In this document: positions 42,161 through 51,195 of the stretch, in pieces
Position numbering within the stretch: the first letter of the stretch is position 1
Layout of the letters: each line of letters begins with the position of its first letter
NCBI RefSeq assembly: GCF_048268305.1
Contig: NZ_JBLWVT010000004.1
Coordinates: forward strand, 372,001 to 436,000
Reading direction: 5' to 3'
Origin: Pseudodonghicola sp048268305
GTDB taxonomy: Bacteria > Pseudomonadota > Alphaproteobacteria > Rhodobacterales > Rhodobacteraceae
DNA: 64,000 nt
The notes under the pieces: model-generated
Databases searched by the model: none
Told to the model about the DNA's origin: nothing
What the model saw: the letters and a program-made list of their open reading frames with translations, nothing else
Translations under genes and position numbers: made by a program

Positions 42161-43140
42161 GCGCGGTCCGGGCGAGGCTGACCGCGCTTTTGATGGCGCT
42201 GGCGCTGCTGCTGGGGTGGTCCGCCGCCGCCCGCGCGCAGGGCTGCGAATTCTCGATGACAGATGTCGATTTCGGCGTCGTCGACGTGCTTGGCCCCGCC
42301 AGCACCGATGTTTCCGGTCTGCTGACGATTGATTGCAGCTATCTGCTGGGGATCGGCCTTCTGGGGTCGATCTCCGGCAATATCAGCATCGGATCGGGCG
42401 AGGCCGGCGCCGATTCCAGTTCGCGCTATATGAACAGCCTGACCACCGCGAGCACGCTGAGCTACCAGCTTTACAAGGACGCGTCGCGCACCAGCATCGT
42501 GGGATCGACCTATGGCTCCTACGGCGGCACCCCTTTCGCGCTGAGCACGTTTTCCGCGGTTCTGCTGGGGACCGGCACGACCACGGTGCCGGTCTACGGC
42601 CGTGTCCTCGGCAATCAGACCAGCGTGGTGCCGGGTAGCTATGCGTCACTGTTCGATCGCGACATCATCGACGTGCGGGTCGATTACCGAACCTGCAACC
42701 TGCTGCTGTTCTGCGTGTCGCGCACCGCCACCTTTTCTTTCGAGGTGCGGGCGACGGTGCTGCCCGAATGTGTGGTCACGGCCAATGATCTGAATTTCGG
42801 ATCGGTGTCGCTGCTGACGTCGAACATCGACGCGCAGAGCAGTCTCGATGTACGCTGCACCGCCGGCACCAGTTTCGACATCAACCTCGACAACGGGCTC
42901 TACGGCAGCGGCCCGACCAGCCGGATCATGCGCAACCCCGGAGGGGAGGGGGTGAGCTATGGTCTTTATCGCGATGCGGCCCGCGCCCTGCCATGGGGCA
43001 ATGCCGCCAACGGGATGCCGCAGCCCGGGGTCGGTTCGGGCACGGCGGCAAGTTTCGATGTCTATGGTCGGGTGCCGCCGCAAGCCACGCCCTCGCCGGG
43101 GGTCTATTCCGACACCATCGTGGTGACCGTCACCTATTGA
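42151..43140 (+). CDS. Two-domain spore coat U protein, likely pilus tip adhesin (CsuE type)
   Basis: This 329-residue protein has a signal peptide (about residues 1-30, ending ARAQG) and two SCPU domains, at about 31-190 and 200-329. Each has paired Cys (GCEFSM/DCSYLL and ECVVTA/RCTAGT). A two-domain architecture at the end of a Csu operon matches the tip subunit CsuE, while the first gene encodes the rod. The C-terminus VYSDTIVVTVTY is the donor-strand type. The start overlaps the usher stop by ten bases. CsuA- and CsuB-like minor subunits are absent. Confidence 0.85.
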   Translation: MSLSAVRARLTALLMALALLLGWSAAARAQGCEFSMTDVDFGVVDVLGPASTDVSGLLTIDCSYLLGIGLLGSISGNISIGSGEAGADSSSRYMNSLTTASTLSYQLYKDASRTSIVGSTYGSYGGTPFALSTFSAVLLGTGTTTVPVYGRVLGNQTSVVPGSYASLFDRDIIDVRVDYRTCNLLLFCVSRTATFSFEVRATVLPECVVTANDLNFGSVSLLTSNIDAQSSLDVRCTAGTSFDINLDNGLYGSGPTSRIMRNPGGEGVSYGLYRDAARALPWGNAANGMPQPGVGSGTAASFDVYGRVPPQATPSPGVYSDTIVVTVTY

Positions 43141-43217
43141 TCCCGCGCCCGCCGTGCGCGCCGCCAAAAAGGCCCGCCCTGCGGCAGCCTCGGCCCGGGC
43201 GGTACGGCGGAGTAACC

Positions 43218-43246
43218 TTGACCATCTGGCGAGGGCGGTGTTTTAG
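43218..43246 (+). promoter_or_regulatory. Candidate promoter of the TAXI-TRAP operon
   Basis: TTGACC (43218-43223) and TTTTAG (43241-43246) are 17 bp apart, 33 bp before the TAXI gene. The -35 is good and the -10 is weak. Confidence 0.4.
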
Positions 43247-43278
43247 TCGCCCGCGCTGAGACCGGGAGGGACCATCAG

Positions 43279-44235
43279 ATGAAATTCTTTACCAAATCCA
43301 TGCTGGCGGCGGGCCTTGCGGCGCTGATCGCCCTGCCGGCCCAGGCCGAAACCCGCGTGACCCTGAAGGCGGCAAAGTCGGGGTCGTCCTATTATCAGAT
43401 GAGCGTGCAGATCGCCGAGGCCATGAAGGCCGGCAGCGACGGCAACGTGATCGTCACCATCGAGGAAAGCCAGGGCAGCACCCAGAACGTGATGGAGACG
43501 CGCGCCCGCGGTGGCGATTACGTCTTCACCTCGCCCCCGGCGCTGGTCGCCGCCGCGCAGGCCGGCAAGGGGGATTTCGAGGGCAAGACCAGCCCCGCTT
43601 TCGATGAAATCCGTGCGCTTTTCCCGCTGCCGTCGCTGACCATGCATTTCGTCATGTCGAAGGACAGCGGCGTCACCGATTTCCCCGGTCTCGCCGGCAA
43701 GACCATCCTGGTGGGCAAGGGCACTTTCGGCGCCAAGGAAGGCGAGAAATATCTTCAGCTCTTCGGGCTGACCGACAAGGTCAAGATCGCCGATGTGGAG
43801 CTGTCGAACGCCGTGCCGGCGCTGAAGAACGGCCAGATCGACGGTTTCGTCACCTCGGGCAGCTTTCCCGCCCCGAACGTGGTCGAAGCCGCTGCCTCGA
43901 CCGGGGTGACGCTGCTGTCGATGACGGATGAGGAGGTCGCCGCCACCAAGCGCGCGCGTCTGGTCATCCCCGCCGGCACCTATGCCGGGCAGGACAGCGA
44001 TGTTGTCACCACCTCGTTGCCGGTGGTGACCTATGCCACCACCAAGATGGACGATGACACCGCCTATGCGCTGACCAAGACCTTCTGGGAAGAAAAGGCG
44101 AAGATGGGCGAGACCGCGCCCTGGTGGAACGGCGTCGACGCGGGGCTGATGGCCAATATCACCGGCAAGCTGCATCCGGGCGCGATCCGCTATTACGAAG
44201 AGGCAGGCTTCACCCTGACCGACGCGCAGAAATAA
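43279..44235 (+). CDS. TAXI-family TRAP transporter solute-binding protein
   Basis: This 318-residue periplasmic protein has a Sec signal (MKFFTKSMLAAGLAALIALP, cleavage after AQA). The TAXI fold appears as KSGSSYYQMSVQIAEAMKAG, VTIEESQGSTQNVMETRARGGDYVFTS-type segments and VELSNAVPALKNGQIDGFV. It should capture an organic anion for the fused TRAP permease downstream. GGGAGGGACCATCAG lies before the ATG. A hairpin between this gene and the permease may keep binding-protein expression higher. Confidence 0.9.
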   Translation: MKFFTKSMLAAGLAALIALPAQAETRVTLKAAKSGSSYYQMSVQIAEAMKAGSDGNVIVTIEESQGSTQNVMETRARGGDYVFTSPPALVAAAQAGKGDFEGKTSPAFDEIRALFPLPSLTMHFVMSKDSGVTDFPGLAGKTILVGKGTFGAKEGEKYLQLFGLTDKVKIADVELSNAVPALKNGQIDGFVTSGSFPAPNVVEAAASTGVTLLSMTDEEVAATKRARLVIPAGTYAGQDSDVVTTSLPVVTYATTKMDDDTAYALTKTFWEEKAKMGETAPWWNGVDAGLMANITGKLHPGAIRYYEEAGFTLTDAQK

Positions 44236-44259
44236 ATCCTGCGCTCAGAACGACGACCG

Positions 44260-44280
44260 GGCCGGGCGGATTGCCCGGCC
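44260..44280 (+). terminator. Intra-operon attenuator between TAXI protein and permease
   Basis: GGCCGGGC-GGATT-GCCCGGCC is a perfect eight-base stem followed by TCTTC. Lying between two genes of one transporter, it probably lowers permease transcription or protects the upstream mRNA end. Confidence 0.5.
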
Positions 44281-44315
44281 TCTTCATTTGAATGGCCTTG
44301 AACGTGGGGGCACCT

Positions 44316-46112
44316 ATGGAACCGGAAGAGAAATTGCCGAAGGCGGCTTGGGCGCGGGCCATCTGGATCGCCTTGGCGGCGCTTCTGGTGGTCTATCACA
44401 TCGGCCTGATCTTCTGGGGTCTGGTGCCCAATCTGGTCAGCCGGCCGCTGCATATGGCGGTGGTGCTGCCTTGGATTTTTCTCTTTGGCGTGCGTGGCCG
44501 CTGGGCGATGATCTCCGGCGCGGTGCTGACGGTTCTTGGCGTCGGCGCCGCCGGTTGGGTCGCGCTGAACTATCAGATGCTGGGCGATCAATACGGCTTT
44601 CTCGAAGGCCGTTTCCAGATCGGCGTCGCCGTGGTGCTGTTGCTGACGGTGATCGAGGCCGCCCGCCGCGCCATCGGCTGGCCGCTGCCGCTGGCAGCGG
44701 TGGTGGCGCTGGCCTATGCGCTCTGGGGTCAGCACATCCCCGGAGAGTTCGGCCATTCCGGCACCCCGGTGGAATCCTTCCTGGGCACCATGACGATTGC
44801 CGAGGGCGGGCTCTGGGGCTCGCTCACCGCCGTGTCGGTGGGGGTGGTGGCGATCTTCGTGATCTTCGGCGCGGTGCTGAACGCGGGCGAGGCCGGGCAG
44901 GGCTTCATGAATGTGGCCGCCGCCGCGGCCGGCCGGCTGACCGGCGGGGCGGCCAAGGTCTCGGTGCTTTCCTCGGCGCTCTTCGGCTCGATCTCGGGCT
45001 CCGCCAGTGCCAATGTCGCCTCCACCGGGGCGATCACCCTGCCGGCGATGACCAAGCTCGGATATCCCAAGCGGCTGGCCGCGGGGGTCGAGGCCGTGGC
45101 CTCCTCTGGCGGGCAGATCATGCCGCCGCTGATGGGCGCCGGGGCCTTCGTGATGGTCGAGCTGACCGGCACCCCCTATACCCAGATCATGGCCGCGGCG
45201 ATCCTGCCGGCAATCCTCTATTTCTGGGCGGTCTGGGTCGGCATCAACGCCTATGCCACCCGTTATGAGCTGAAGGGCATCGCCGCCGAGGATCGCCCCG
45301 AGAAGCGCGACGTCATCGTCACCTCGCTGTTCTTCCTGGTGCCCTTCACCGTGCTGATGCTGGCGATGTTCGGGCTGGGCTATACGCCGCAATATGCCGC
45401 CTGCCTGTCGATCCTTGCGGGCGCGCTGCTGCTCTTCATCGACGGCCGTCTGCGCTTCGATCTGGGCCAGACCGGGCGGCGGCTGGTCTCGGCGCTGCTC
45501 AGCTCGGCCCGTCAGGTGGCAATGATCGCCTCGATCATCCTCTGCGCCTCGATCGTGATCGGGGTGCTCGGGGTCACCGGCCTCGGGGTCAAGATCACCT
45601 CGCTGATCCTCTCGGGTTCGGGCGGGATGCTCTGGCCCTCGCTGCTGTTGACGGCGATGGCCTGCCTGGTGCTGGGGATGGAGGTGCCGACGACCGCGGC
45701 CTATGTGATCTGCGTCTCGGTCGCCGGGCCCGCGCTGATGCAACTGGGGCTGGAGCCGTTGCAGGCGCATCTCTTCGTCTTCTGGTTCGCGCTTCTCTCC
45801 ACCATCACCCCGCCGGTCTGCGGCGCGGTCTTCATCGCCGCCGGCATGATCGGCGAGAATTGGGTGAAGGTCGCCACCACGGCGATGGCGCTGGGGGTGG
45901 GGCTCTATGTCATCCCGCTGGGGATGGTGGCGAACCCCGGCGTGCTGATGCTGACCGAGGAACCGCTCTGGGCGATCTTCGCCTTTTTCAGGATTGCGCT
46001 GGGGCTGGCGCTGATCTCCCACGGGCTGATCGGACGGCGGCCTCTGGGGCTGCGCGTGGCGCTGTTGCTGGCCGGCCTGGTGGTGGTCTTCGCGGGCGTC
46101 TGGCTGAACTAG
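44316..46112 (+). CDS. TRAP transporter permease, fused 4TM/12TM subunits (TAXI type)
   Basis: This 598-residue multi-span protein fuses the small DctQ-like part (about residues 1-130) to the large DctM-like part. Typical DctM motifs are LFGSISGSASANVASTGAITLPAMTKLGYPKRLA near residue 225 and SSGGQIMPPLMGAGAFVM near residue 265. It would import the TAXI ligand with Na+ or H+. I chose the ATG at 44316 because GGGGG lies just before it; the ATG at 44292 has no ribosome site. Confidence 0.9.
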   Translation: MEPEEKLPKAAWARAIWIALAALLVVYHIGLIFWGLVPNLVSRPLHMAVVLPWIFLFGVRGRWAMISGAVLTVLGVGAAGWVALNYQMLGDQYGFLEGRFQIGVAVVLLLTVIEAARRAIGWPLPLAAVVALAYALWGQHIPGEFGHSGTPVESFLGTMTIAEGGLWGSLTAVSVGVVAIFVIFGAVLNAGEAGQGFMNVAAAAAGRLTGGAAKVSVLSSALFGSISGSASANVASTGAITLPAMTKLGYPKRLAAGVEAVASSGGQIMPPLMGAGAFVMVELTGTPYTQIMAAAILPAILYFWAVWVGINAYATRYELKGIAAEDRPEKRDVIVTSLFFLVPFTVLMLAMFGLGYTPQYAACLSILAGALLLFIDGRLRFDLGQTGRRLVSALLSSARQVAMIASIILCASIVIGVLGVTGLGVKITSLILSGSGGMLWPSLLLTAMACLVLGMEVPTTAAYVICVSVAGPALMQLGLEPLQAHLFVFWFALLSTITPPVCGAVFIAAGMIGENWVKVATTAMALGVGLYVIPLGMVANPGVLMLTEEPLWAIFAFFRIALGLALISHGLIGRRPLGLRVALLLAGLVVVFAGVWLN

Positions 46113-46158
46113 GTGCCCGAGGGCCTGGGACAGTCGCAATCGGGCGCCGATCGGCGGT

Positions 46159-46887
46159 CTAGGCGCGGCTTGACCAGGCCTGATCGACGACCTCGTCCAG
46201 CGCGGTCCGCCAGGCGTTCGTGCGTGTCACCGGCTGGGCCGCCATGTCCAGAGCGGCGCGGGCGAGGGAGGCGATGTAGTCCGCGCGCGTTTCGGGCGTC
46301 GTGCGCGGGGCGCCATAGGCGACCTGCAGCGGGGCGAGATCGAAGCCCATGTATTGCAGCGTCAGCCGCTGGAGCGGCATCAGCAAAGGTTCGATCGGGC
46401 CATAGGCGCCCGCCTCGGAAAACCGTTCCCGCGTGCCGCCGGTGGTCACGCTGATCATCGCGCGACGCCCGTGGAACAGGCCGGTCTCGAAGCGCCGCCC
46501 ATCGACATAGGCGAAGCCATAGCTCAGCACCCGGTCGATCCAGCCTTTCAGCAGGGCGGGTGGACCGCCCCACCAGATCGGGAACTGCAGGATCAGGTTG
46601 TCGGCCTCTGCCACCCGGCGCTGTTCGCGCAGGATGTCTGCCGCATAGCTGCCGTTGCGCGCGGCCTTGGCCTGTTCGGCCTGCACGTGAAAGCGGTCTT
46701 CCGCGGCGCGTTGCGTCACGTCATGCGGGCCAAGATCGGCGCGGAACCCTTCCGCCGCGAGATCCGAGATGGTGACATCATGCCCAGCGCGGCGCAGCGC
46801 CTCGGCCGCCCCATGTGCCAGCGCATGGTTGAACGAGGTCGGCTCGGGGTGGGCCACGACGATCAGGACGGTTCTGCGATCGGTCAT
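46159..46887 (-). CDS. NAD(P)H:quinone oxidoreductase-like flavodoxin-fold protein
   Basis: This 242-residue cytoplasmic protein has the NQO/MdaB/KefF fold: VLIVVAHPEPTSFNHALAHG at the N-terminus binds flavin phosphate, and LILQFPIWWGGPPALLKGWIDRVLSYGFAY near residue 95 is the family signature. It should reduce quinones or related compounds by two electrons. It starts eight bases after the DctM-type gene, so it is probably the last gene of the TRAP operon, perhaps for redox protection or a pathway step. Its physiological substrate is unknown. Confidence 0.85.
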   Translation of the reverse strand: MTDRRTVLIVVAHPEPTSFNHALAHGAAEALRRAGHDVTISDLAAEGFRADLGPHDVTQRAAEDRFHVQAEQAKAARNGSYAADILREQRRVAEADNLILQFPIWWGGPPALLKGWIDRVLSYGFAYVDGRRFETGLFHGRRAMISVTTGGTRERFSEAGAYGPIEPLLMPLQRLTLQYMGFDLAPLQVAYGAPRTTPETRADYIASLARAALDMAAQPVTRTNAWRTALDEVVDQAWSSRA

Positions 46888-46895
46888 GACAGACC

Positions 46896-48167
46896 TCAGT
46901 TCAGGAAACGTGGGAAGAAGAGGGCGAGCTGCGGCACAAGCGCGATCAACGCCAGAACCACCAGGCAAATCCCGACCAATGGCAGTGCCTCGCGGATCAC
47001 CTTCACCACCGGTTCGCCGGAGATGGCCGAGGTGATGAACAGCAGGATGCCGACCGGCGGCGTGGCCATGCCGATCACCACGTTGAGCACGACGACCGTG
47101 CCGAACTGCACCGGATCCATGCCGATCATCATCTGGAACTTCATCAGGATCGGCATCGTCAGGATAAGGATCGAGATCGGTTCGAGAAACATGCCGAGGA
47201 TCAGCAGGAAGATGTTGAGCAACAGCAGGATGACCCAGGGGTTTTCCGAGATCGAGAGCATCGCGTTGGCAATCAGTGTCGGCACCTGTTCGAGGGTGAA
47301 CACGAAGGAGACGATGCTTGCCATCGAGGTGATGAAAAGGATCGAGGTCGAGACCAGCGCGGTTGCCACCAGCGAGTCCCAGACCCGTTGCAGGGTCAGA
47401 TCGCGATAGATGAAGCCGATGATCAGAGCATAGCCCACGGCCACGGCGGCGGCCTCGGTCGGGGTGAAGATGCCCGCCTTGATGCCGACCAGGATGATCA
47501 GCGGCAGGATCAGCGCCGGCAGGGTGCGGCGTGTGGCGGCAATGCGTTCGCGCGCGTTCATCTTGGGGGTGATCGGAAAGCCGTCGCGACGCGCGCGCCA
47601 GCTTGCATAGGCCAGCAGCCCCACGGCGATGCCGATGCCTGGCACCACCCCGGCAAGGAACAGCTGCCCGATGGAGGTGCCCGAGAGCACGCCGTAGATG
47701 ATCATGGTGATCGAGGGCGGGATGATCGGCCCCATGACCGAGCTGACCGCGATCAGGGCGGCGGCATAGGCCGGCGGCATGCCCTGGCGTGACATCGAGG
47801 GGATGAGGATCGAACCGAGCGCCGAAGCCTCGGCGGCGGCGCTGCCCGAGATGCCGGCGAAGAAGCCCGACGAGAGGATCGAGACCGAGGACATGCCGCC
47901 ACGGCGGTGGCCGACCATGGCGCGGGCAAAGGTGACGATCCGTTCGGTCACGCCGCCGACATTCATCAGGGCTCCGGCCAGCAGGAAGAGGGGGATGGTC
48001 AACAGGACGAACTGGTCGACCCCCGCGATCATCCGCTGCGGCAGCATGAGGGCCATCATGCCGTTGCCCGAAAGATAAAGATAGGCGGTGCCGGCGATAC
48101 CGAGCGCCAGCGCGATGGGAATGCCGGAGGTGAGGAACCCGGCGAAGAGAAGGAAGAAGCTGCTCAT
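46896..48167 (-). CDS. TRAP transporter large permease subunit (DctM type)
   Basis: This 423-residue polytopic permease has the DctM signatures: ISGSAAAEASALGSILIPSM near residue 125, AALIAVSSVMGPIIPPSITMIIYG near residue 150 and FLEPISILILTMPIL near residue 330. It forms the Na+-coupled channel with the DctQ-type subunit. The ATG at 48167 has CGGAGACGAC before it and lies 16 bp after the DctQ stop. Confidence 0.93.
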   Translation of the reverse strand: MSSFFLLFAGFLTSGIPIALALGIAGTAYLYLSGNGMMALMLPQRMIAGVDQFVLLTIPLFLLAGALMNVGGVTERIVTFARAMVGHRRGGMSSVSILSSGFFAGISGSAAAEASALGSILIPSMSRQGMPPAYAAALIAVSSVMGPIIPPSITMIIYGVLSGTSIGQLFLAGVVPGIGIAVGLLAYASWRARRDGFPITPKMNARERIAATRRTLPALILPLIILVGIKAGIFTPTEAAAVAVGYALIIGFIYRDLTLQRVWDSLVATALVSTSILFITSMASIVSFVFTLEQVPTLIANAMLSISENPWVILLLLNIFLLILGMFLEPISILILTMPILMKFQMMIGMDPVQFGTVVVLNVVIGMATPPVGILLFITSAISGEPVVKVIREALPLVGICLVVLALIALVPQLALFFPRFLN

Positions 48168-48183
48168 GTCGTCTCCGTCGCCG

Positions 48184-48735
48184 CTAGGCGGGCATGGCCG
48201 TCTGATTTTCAAGGAAGTCCGAGCGGAAGGTGCTGATGAGATCGGCGATCACGTGAACCGCCAGAAGCACCAGTCCCACTGTCACGCTGACATAGACATA
48301 GCGGATCGACAGGCCGAGCGCCTCGCCGGACAGCGCCGTCCAGATGAAGTCGAACGCGGGGATCGTCTGCCGGTCGAAGCGAGAGGCGAACTCCCAGCCG
48401 AACCAGGACATCAGCCCGAGGAAGGCCAGGATCGGCAGAGCCGTGACCGCCCGCAGGAGCCAGCGGTGGCGCGGGCTCAGCATCGTGGGCAGGAAGTCCA
48501 GCGTCACGAATTCGCCGCGTGAATAGGCCAGACCCAGAACGAGAAAGGTCTGCCAGATCAACAGGTATCGGCACAGCTCCTCGGCCCAGATCAGACTGCC
48601 GCCCAGGATGTAGCGATAGAACACCTGCGCCAGCATGATCGCCACGATCGCCGCCATGCAGAACCCGGCGAGGAAACGGATCAGGCGCACATAGGCGGAG
48701 ACGAAACGGGAGAGCGTCCCGGTCCTGTCCTGCAT
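48184..48735 (-). CDS. TRAP transporter small permease subunit (DctQ type)
   Basis: This 183-residue protein has four predicted membrane spans. VFYRYILGGSLIWAEELCRYLLIWQTFL near residue 40 is the conserved DctQ stretch with W-x-E-E. It supports the DctM channel. It lies 63 bp after the binding-protein gene, with AAGGA before the ATG. Confidence 0.92.
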   Translation of the reverse strand: MQDRTGTLSRFVSAYVRLIRFLAGFCMAAIVAIMLAQVFYRYILGGSLIWAEELCRYLLIWQTFLVLGLAYSRGEFVTLDFLPTMLSPRHRWLLRAVTALPILAFLGLMSWFGWEFASRFDRQTIPAFDFIWTALSGEALGLSIRYVYVSVTVGLVLLAVHVIADLISTFRSDFLENQTAMPA

Positions 48736-48798
48736 TCTTCTAATTCCTTCTCGTCAAATCGGCCCGCGGAAGATCATCTCTTCCGCGGGATCGCGGCG

Positions 48799-49803
48799 TC
48801 AGGCCGGTTGTTGACCGGCGGCAGTCACCAGCTCTGCGATCAGCGGATCCTTCGCCGACCATTCGGCGGTCAGATTCGCGACGCGGGCACGCATCGCGTC
48901 GAGATCGCTCAGCTCGATGATCTCGACCCCTTTGGACTTGAGCTCTTCGCGCCCTTCCAAATCCTGCGTCTTGGCATAGTTCAGCGTGGTGGTGACCGAG
49001 CGGCGTCCGGCCTCGGTCACGGCGGCCTTCTCCTCGTCGTTCAGGCCGTTCCAATAGCGTTCGGACATCAGCGTCGCCATGTGCCAGGGATAATGCCCGG
49101 TGAGGGTGAAATGCTTGCCGACCTCCCAGAGGTTTTCGCCCAGCATGGAGGAGACGTTGATCTCCACCGCGTCGATCACCCCGGTTTCAAGCGCGCCGTA
49201 GATCTCGCCGTAGGGCAGCCCCACAGGAGCGGCGCCAACGGTTTCCCAGATTTGCTGGTGCAGCGGAACGGGAACGATCCGGGTTTTCAGGCCGGAGAAA
49301 TCCGTGATGCTCGAGACGGCATTTTTCGCCGACAGGAAATTGCGCTGGCCGGTGTTCGCGGTAGCAAGGCCCACCAGCCCGGCGGGACGCAGATCGTCGA
49401 GGATCTTCTGGCCGACATCGCCGAGAGCGAGCTCGCCGAACTGATCGTAGTCGCGCACCAGGAACGGCATCTGCCAGGCGTTCATCGCCGGCCGGCCGGT
49501 CACCAGCGGGATCAGCACGCCCGACACGGCGACCACATCCATCATCCCCGCGACGCTGCCCTCAAGCAGTTGCTTGTCGTCGCCAAGCTGGCGGTTGGGG
49601 AAGATCTGGACGTTGAAGGCACTCGGCATCAACTCGTCCAGCGCGCCGGCAAAGCTGGTGGCCATGATATGGCCCGGGTGCACCTCGTTCGCGGCATGGG
49701 CAAAACGCATGGTGCGGCCGGCGGCGCGGGCGACATAGGGGGTTGCCAGCGTCGCGCCCATGGCGGCGGCGCCCTGCAACAGGGTTCTTCTGGTGATGAT
49801 CAT
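48799..49803 (-). CDS. TRAP transporter solute-binding protein (DctP family)
   Basis: This 334-residue periplasmic protein starts MIITRRTLLQGAAAMG, with a twin-arginine-like signal and cleavage near ARAAG. DctP features are AHAANEVHPGHIMATSFAG, NRQLGDDKQLLEGSVAGMMD and LKTRIVPVPLHQQIWETVGAAPVGLPYGEIYGALETGVIDAVE, with the Arg that usually clamps a ligand carboxylate in KTRIV. It should bind a sugar acid or other carboxylate that the neighbouring aldolase pathway uses. GGGAGGAGACGACCC precedes the ATG at 49803. Confidence 0.92.
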   Translation of the reverse strand: MIITRRTLLQGAAAMGATLATPYVARAAGRTMRFAHAANEVHPGHIMATSFAGALDELMPSAFNVQIFPNRQLGDDKQLLEGSVAGMMDVVAVSGVLIPLVTGRPAMNAWQMPFLVRDYDQFGELALGDVGQKILDDLRPAGLVGLATANTGQRNFLSAKNAVSSITDFSGLKTRIVPVPLHQQIWETVGAAPVGLPYGEIYGALETGVIDAVEINVSSMLGENLWEVGKHFTLTGHYPWHMATLMSERYWNGLNDEEKAAVTEAGRRSVTTTLNYAKTQDLEGREELKSKGVEIIELSDLDAMRARVANLTAEWSAKDPLIAELVTAAGQQPA

Positions 49804-49884
49804 GGGTCGTCTCCTCCCTGAGAAATGTTCAGTCCCGGTGGATGGCGCGAGATGCGCCATCCGATCTCATTGCTTGCGGGGCTT

Positions 49885-50787
49885 TCAGCCCGGCATCGGG
49901 TAATCCGAGGCATTCAGCACCCAGCCCGCCTTGGCCGAAAAATCTTCGCGCGGGGGGCTGAAGATATCGACGAGCAGGTTGGCGCCAGAGCCGGTGGCGC
50001 GGGTGGTATGGATGACCGGCGGCGGGATCACCAGCATCGACGGCGCTCCCATCTCAAGCGCCTTGTCCTCTTGCCAATCGGCCATGTCGCTGGTCCAGGA
50101 CCAGCGCAGGTAATGGGTGAACTGACCCGACAGCGCCAGCGATCCCTGTTCGAAATCGTCATGGTGATGCGGCGACATCTTGGACGGATCGCGCGGGCCG
50201 TCGAACGGGTCGAGCACATTCACCATCAACGTCGTGCAGCGGAAGATGCGGCCGAAACGTCCGGCTTCCGGCGCCACGTCGAGCGAATAGGATCGCACGG
50301 CCCAGCCGTCCTTCGGTTCGGGCCAGGCCTCGAACGCGGGAATATGGCTGCGCGGAATGTCATAGCCACGCGCGTTGGCGCAGGCCTCGGCCAGATCCTC
50401 GTTCCGGGTGGTGAACAGCCGGACCAGCTCGCCCCCGTCGCGCAGCGTGACCTTGCTGTCGCCGGGCGGCACGAAGGCGATCGAACAGCCGGGAATAACG
50501 GTCGTCTCGCCGTTCCACTCGATCTCGGCGCCTGCTTTCGGCAGCAGCACGCAATATTCGTCGGGCTGCGCGCTGCGGGCAAAGGTGCTGCCCGCCGTGG
50601 CCAGGGTATAGGCCACCAGGAAGTTGTGCCCGCGGTAAAGCCAGGTCTTGCCAGTGGCGTCGTCGATCTGCGGCGCCGTCTCGTAGAAATATCCGGCCTG
50701 TTCGCTGGCCACCAATCCGGTCTGGCTCAGCATGTTCCCGGGTTTTGTCGCGGCCAGTGACGCGCGCGGATCGGATTTGTCGTACAT
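49885..50787 (-). CDS. Cupin-domain protein of unknown function
   Basis: This 300-residue cytoplasmic protein has a cupin-type metal motif in its second half: MSPHHHDDFEQGSLALSG, with three His and a Glu, then PPPVIHTTRATG with another His. The first half (GKTWLYRGHNFLVAYTLA, IPGCSIAFVPPGDSKVTL) looks like a second, metal-free cupin. It could be an isomerase, epimerase or dioxygenase acting on a sugar acid; I do not recognise the exact family. GGGAG precedes the ATG. It starts the minus-strand TRAP operon, directly behind the promoter/operator at 50987-51053. Confidence 0.75.
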   Translation of the reverse strand: MYDKSDPRASLAATKPGNMLSQTGLVASEQAGYFYETAPQIDDATGKTWLYRGHNFLVAYTLATAGSTFARSAQPDEYCVLLPKAGAEIEWNGETTVIPGCSIAFVPPGDSKVTLRDGGELVRLFTTRNEDLAEACANARGYDIPRSHIPAFEAWPEPKDGWAVRSYSLDVAPEAGRFGRIFRCTTLMVNVLDPFDGPRDPSKMSPHHHDDFEQGSLALSGQFTHYLRWSWTSDMADWQEDKALEMGAPSMLVIPPPVIHTTRATGSGANLLVDIFSPPREDFSAKAGWVLNASDYPMPG

Positions 50788-50986
50788 CTTCTCCCTTTCC
50801 CGGCTGCCCTGTCGGCAGCCGATCTCCTTTTCAGGCGATACCCTCCCCCGGTCACGTCGGGATCTCGGCTCGCCGGTTTCATGCGGCACGTTGGTGCGGG
50901 ATCGGGAGAGCCGGAACGAATTTTCCGCTCCACCAGCTCTTGCGAGCGCTCCTCCCATGTCCTCCCGTCCAGACCGTTCCGCCGCT

Positions 50987-51029
50987 TATGTTCCTCTAAG
51001 CGGTACATCGTTCTTAGCAACGGAACATA
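50987..51029. promoter_or_regulatory. Operator-like inverted repeat TATGTTCC ... GGAACATA
   Basis: TATGTTCC (50987-50994) and its complement GGAACATA (51022-51029) form a perfect eight-base inverted repeat 27 bp apart. A third, imperfect half-site GGTACATC (51001-51008) makes a closer palindrome with the first. One arm covers the -10 box of the cupin-TRAP promoter, as expected for repression by the neighbouring IclR protein. Confidence 0.5.
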
Positions 51030-51053
51030 TTGGTGGAGTATTCCGACTGTCAA
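51024..51053 (-). promoter_or_regulatory. Probable promoter of the cupin-TRAP operon
   Basis: On the minus strand TTGACA (51053 to 51048) and TATGTT (51029 to 51024) are separated by 18 bp, upstream of the cupin gene. The -35 is a perfect consensus. Confidence 0.5.
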
Positions 51054-51195
51054 GCCCTCTCGCCCGGTGTCCTGCTGCTGCGGTTTTCGGAGGGCGTTGG
51101 CGGTGACGTGCGGACATGATTTTCCCGGCCGGACATCAGCAGGATGATCCGGGGCAGGGCGGGGCGGATTGTTCTAAGGGGTTGGTCTGGAACGA

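Larger units (their letters stand above)
50788..51195. other. Control region upstream of the cupin-TRAP operon
   Basis: These 408 bp contain no credible gene. They hold the promoter at 51024-51053 and operator-like repeats at 50987-51029, and otherwise nothing clear. Confidence 0.6.

Noticed and set aside
43160..43200. CCGCCC ... GGGCGG stem after the pilus operon as terminator
   Set aside because: The stem is only six bases with a long loop and no T-run.
44193..46139. Open frame of 648 codons on the minus strand
   Set aside because: It is antisense to the TRAP fused permease and consists of Gln/His/Arg-rich low complexity.
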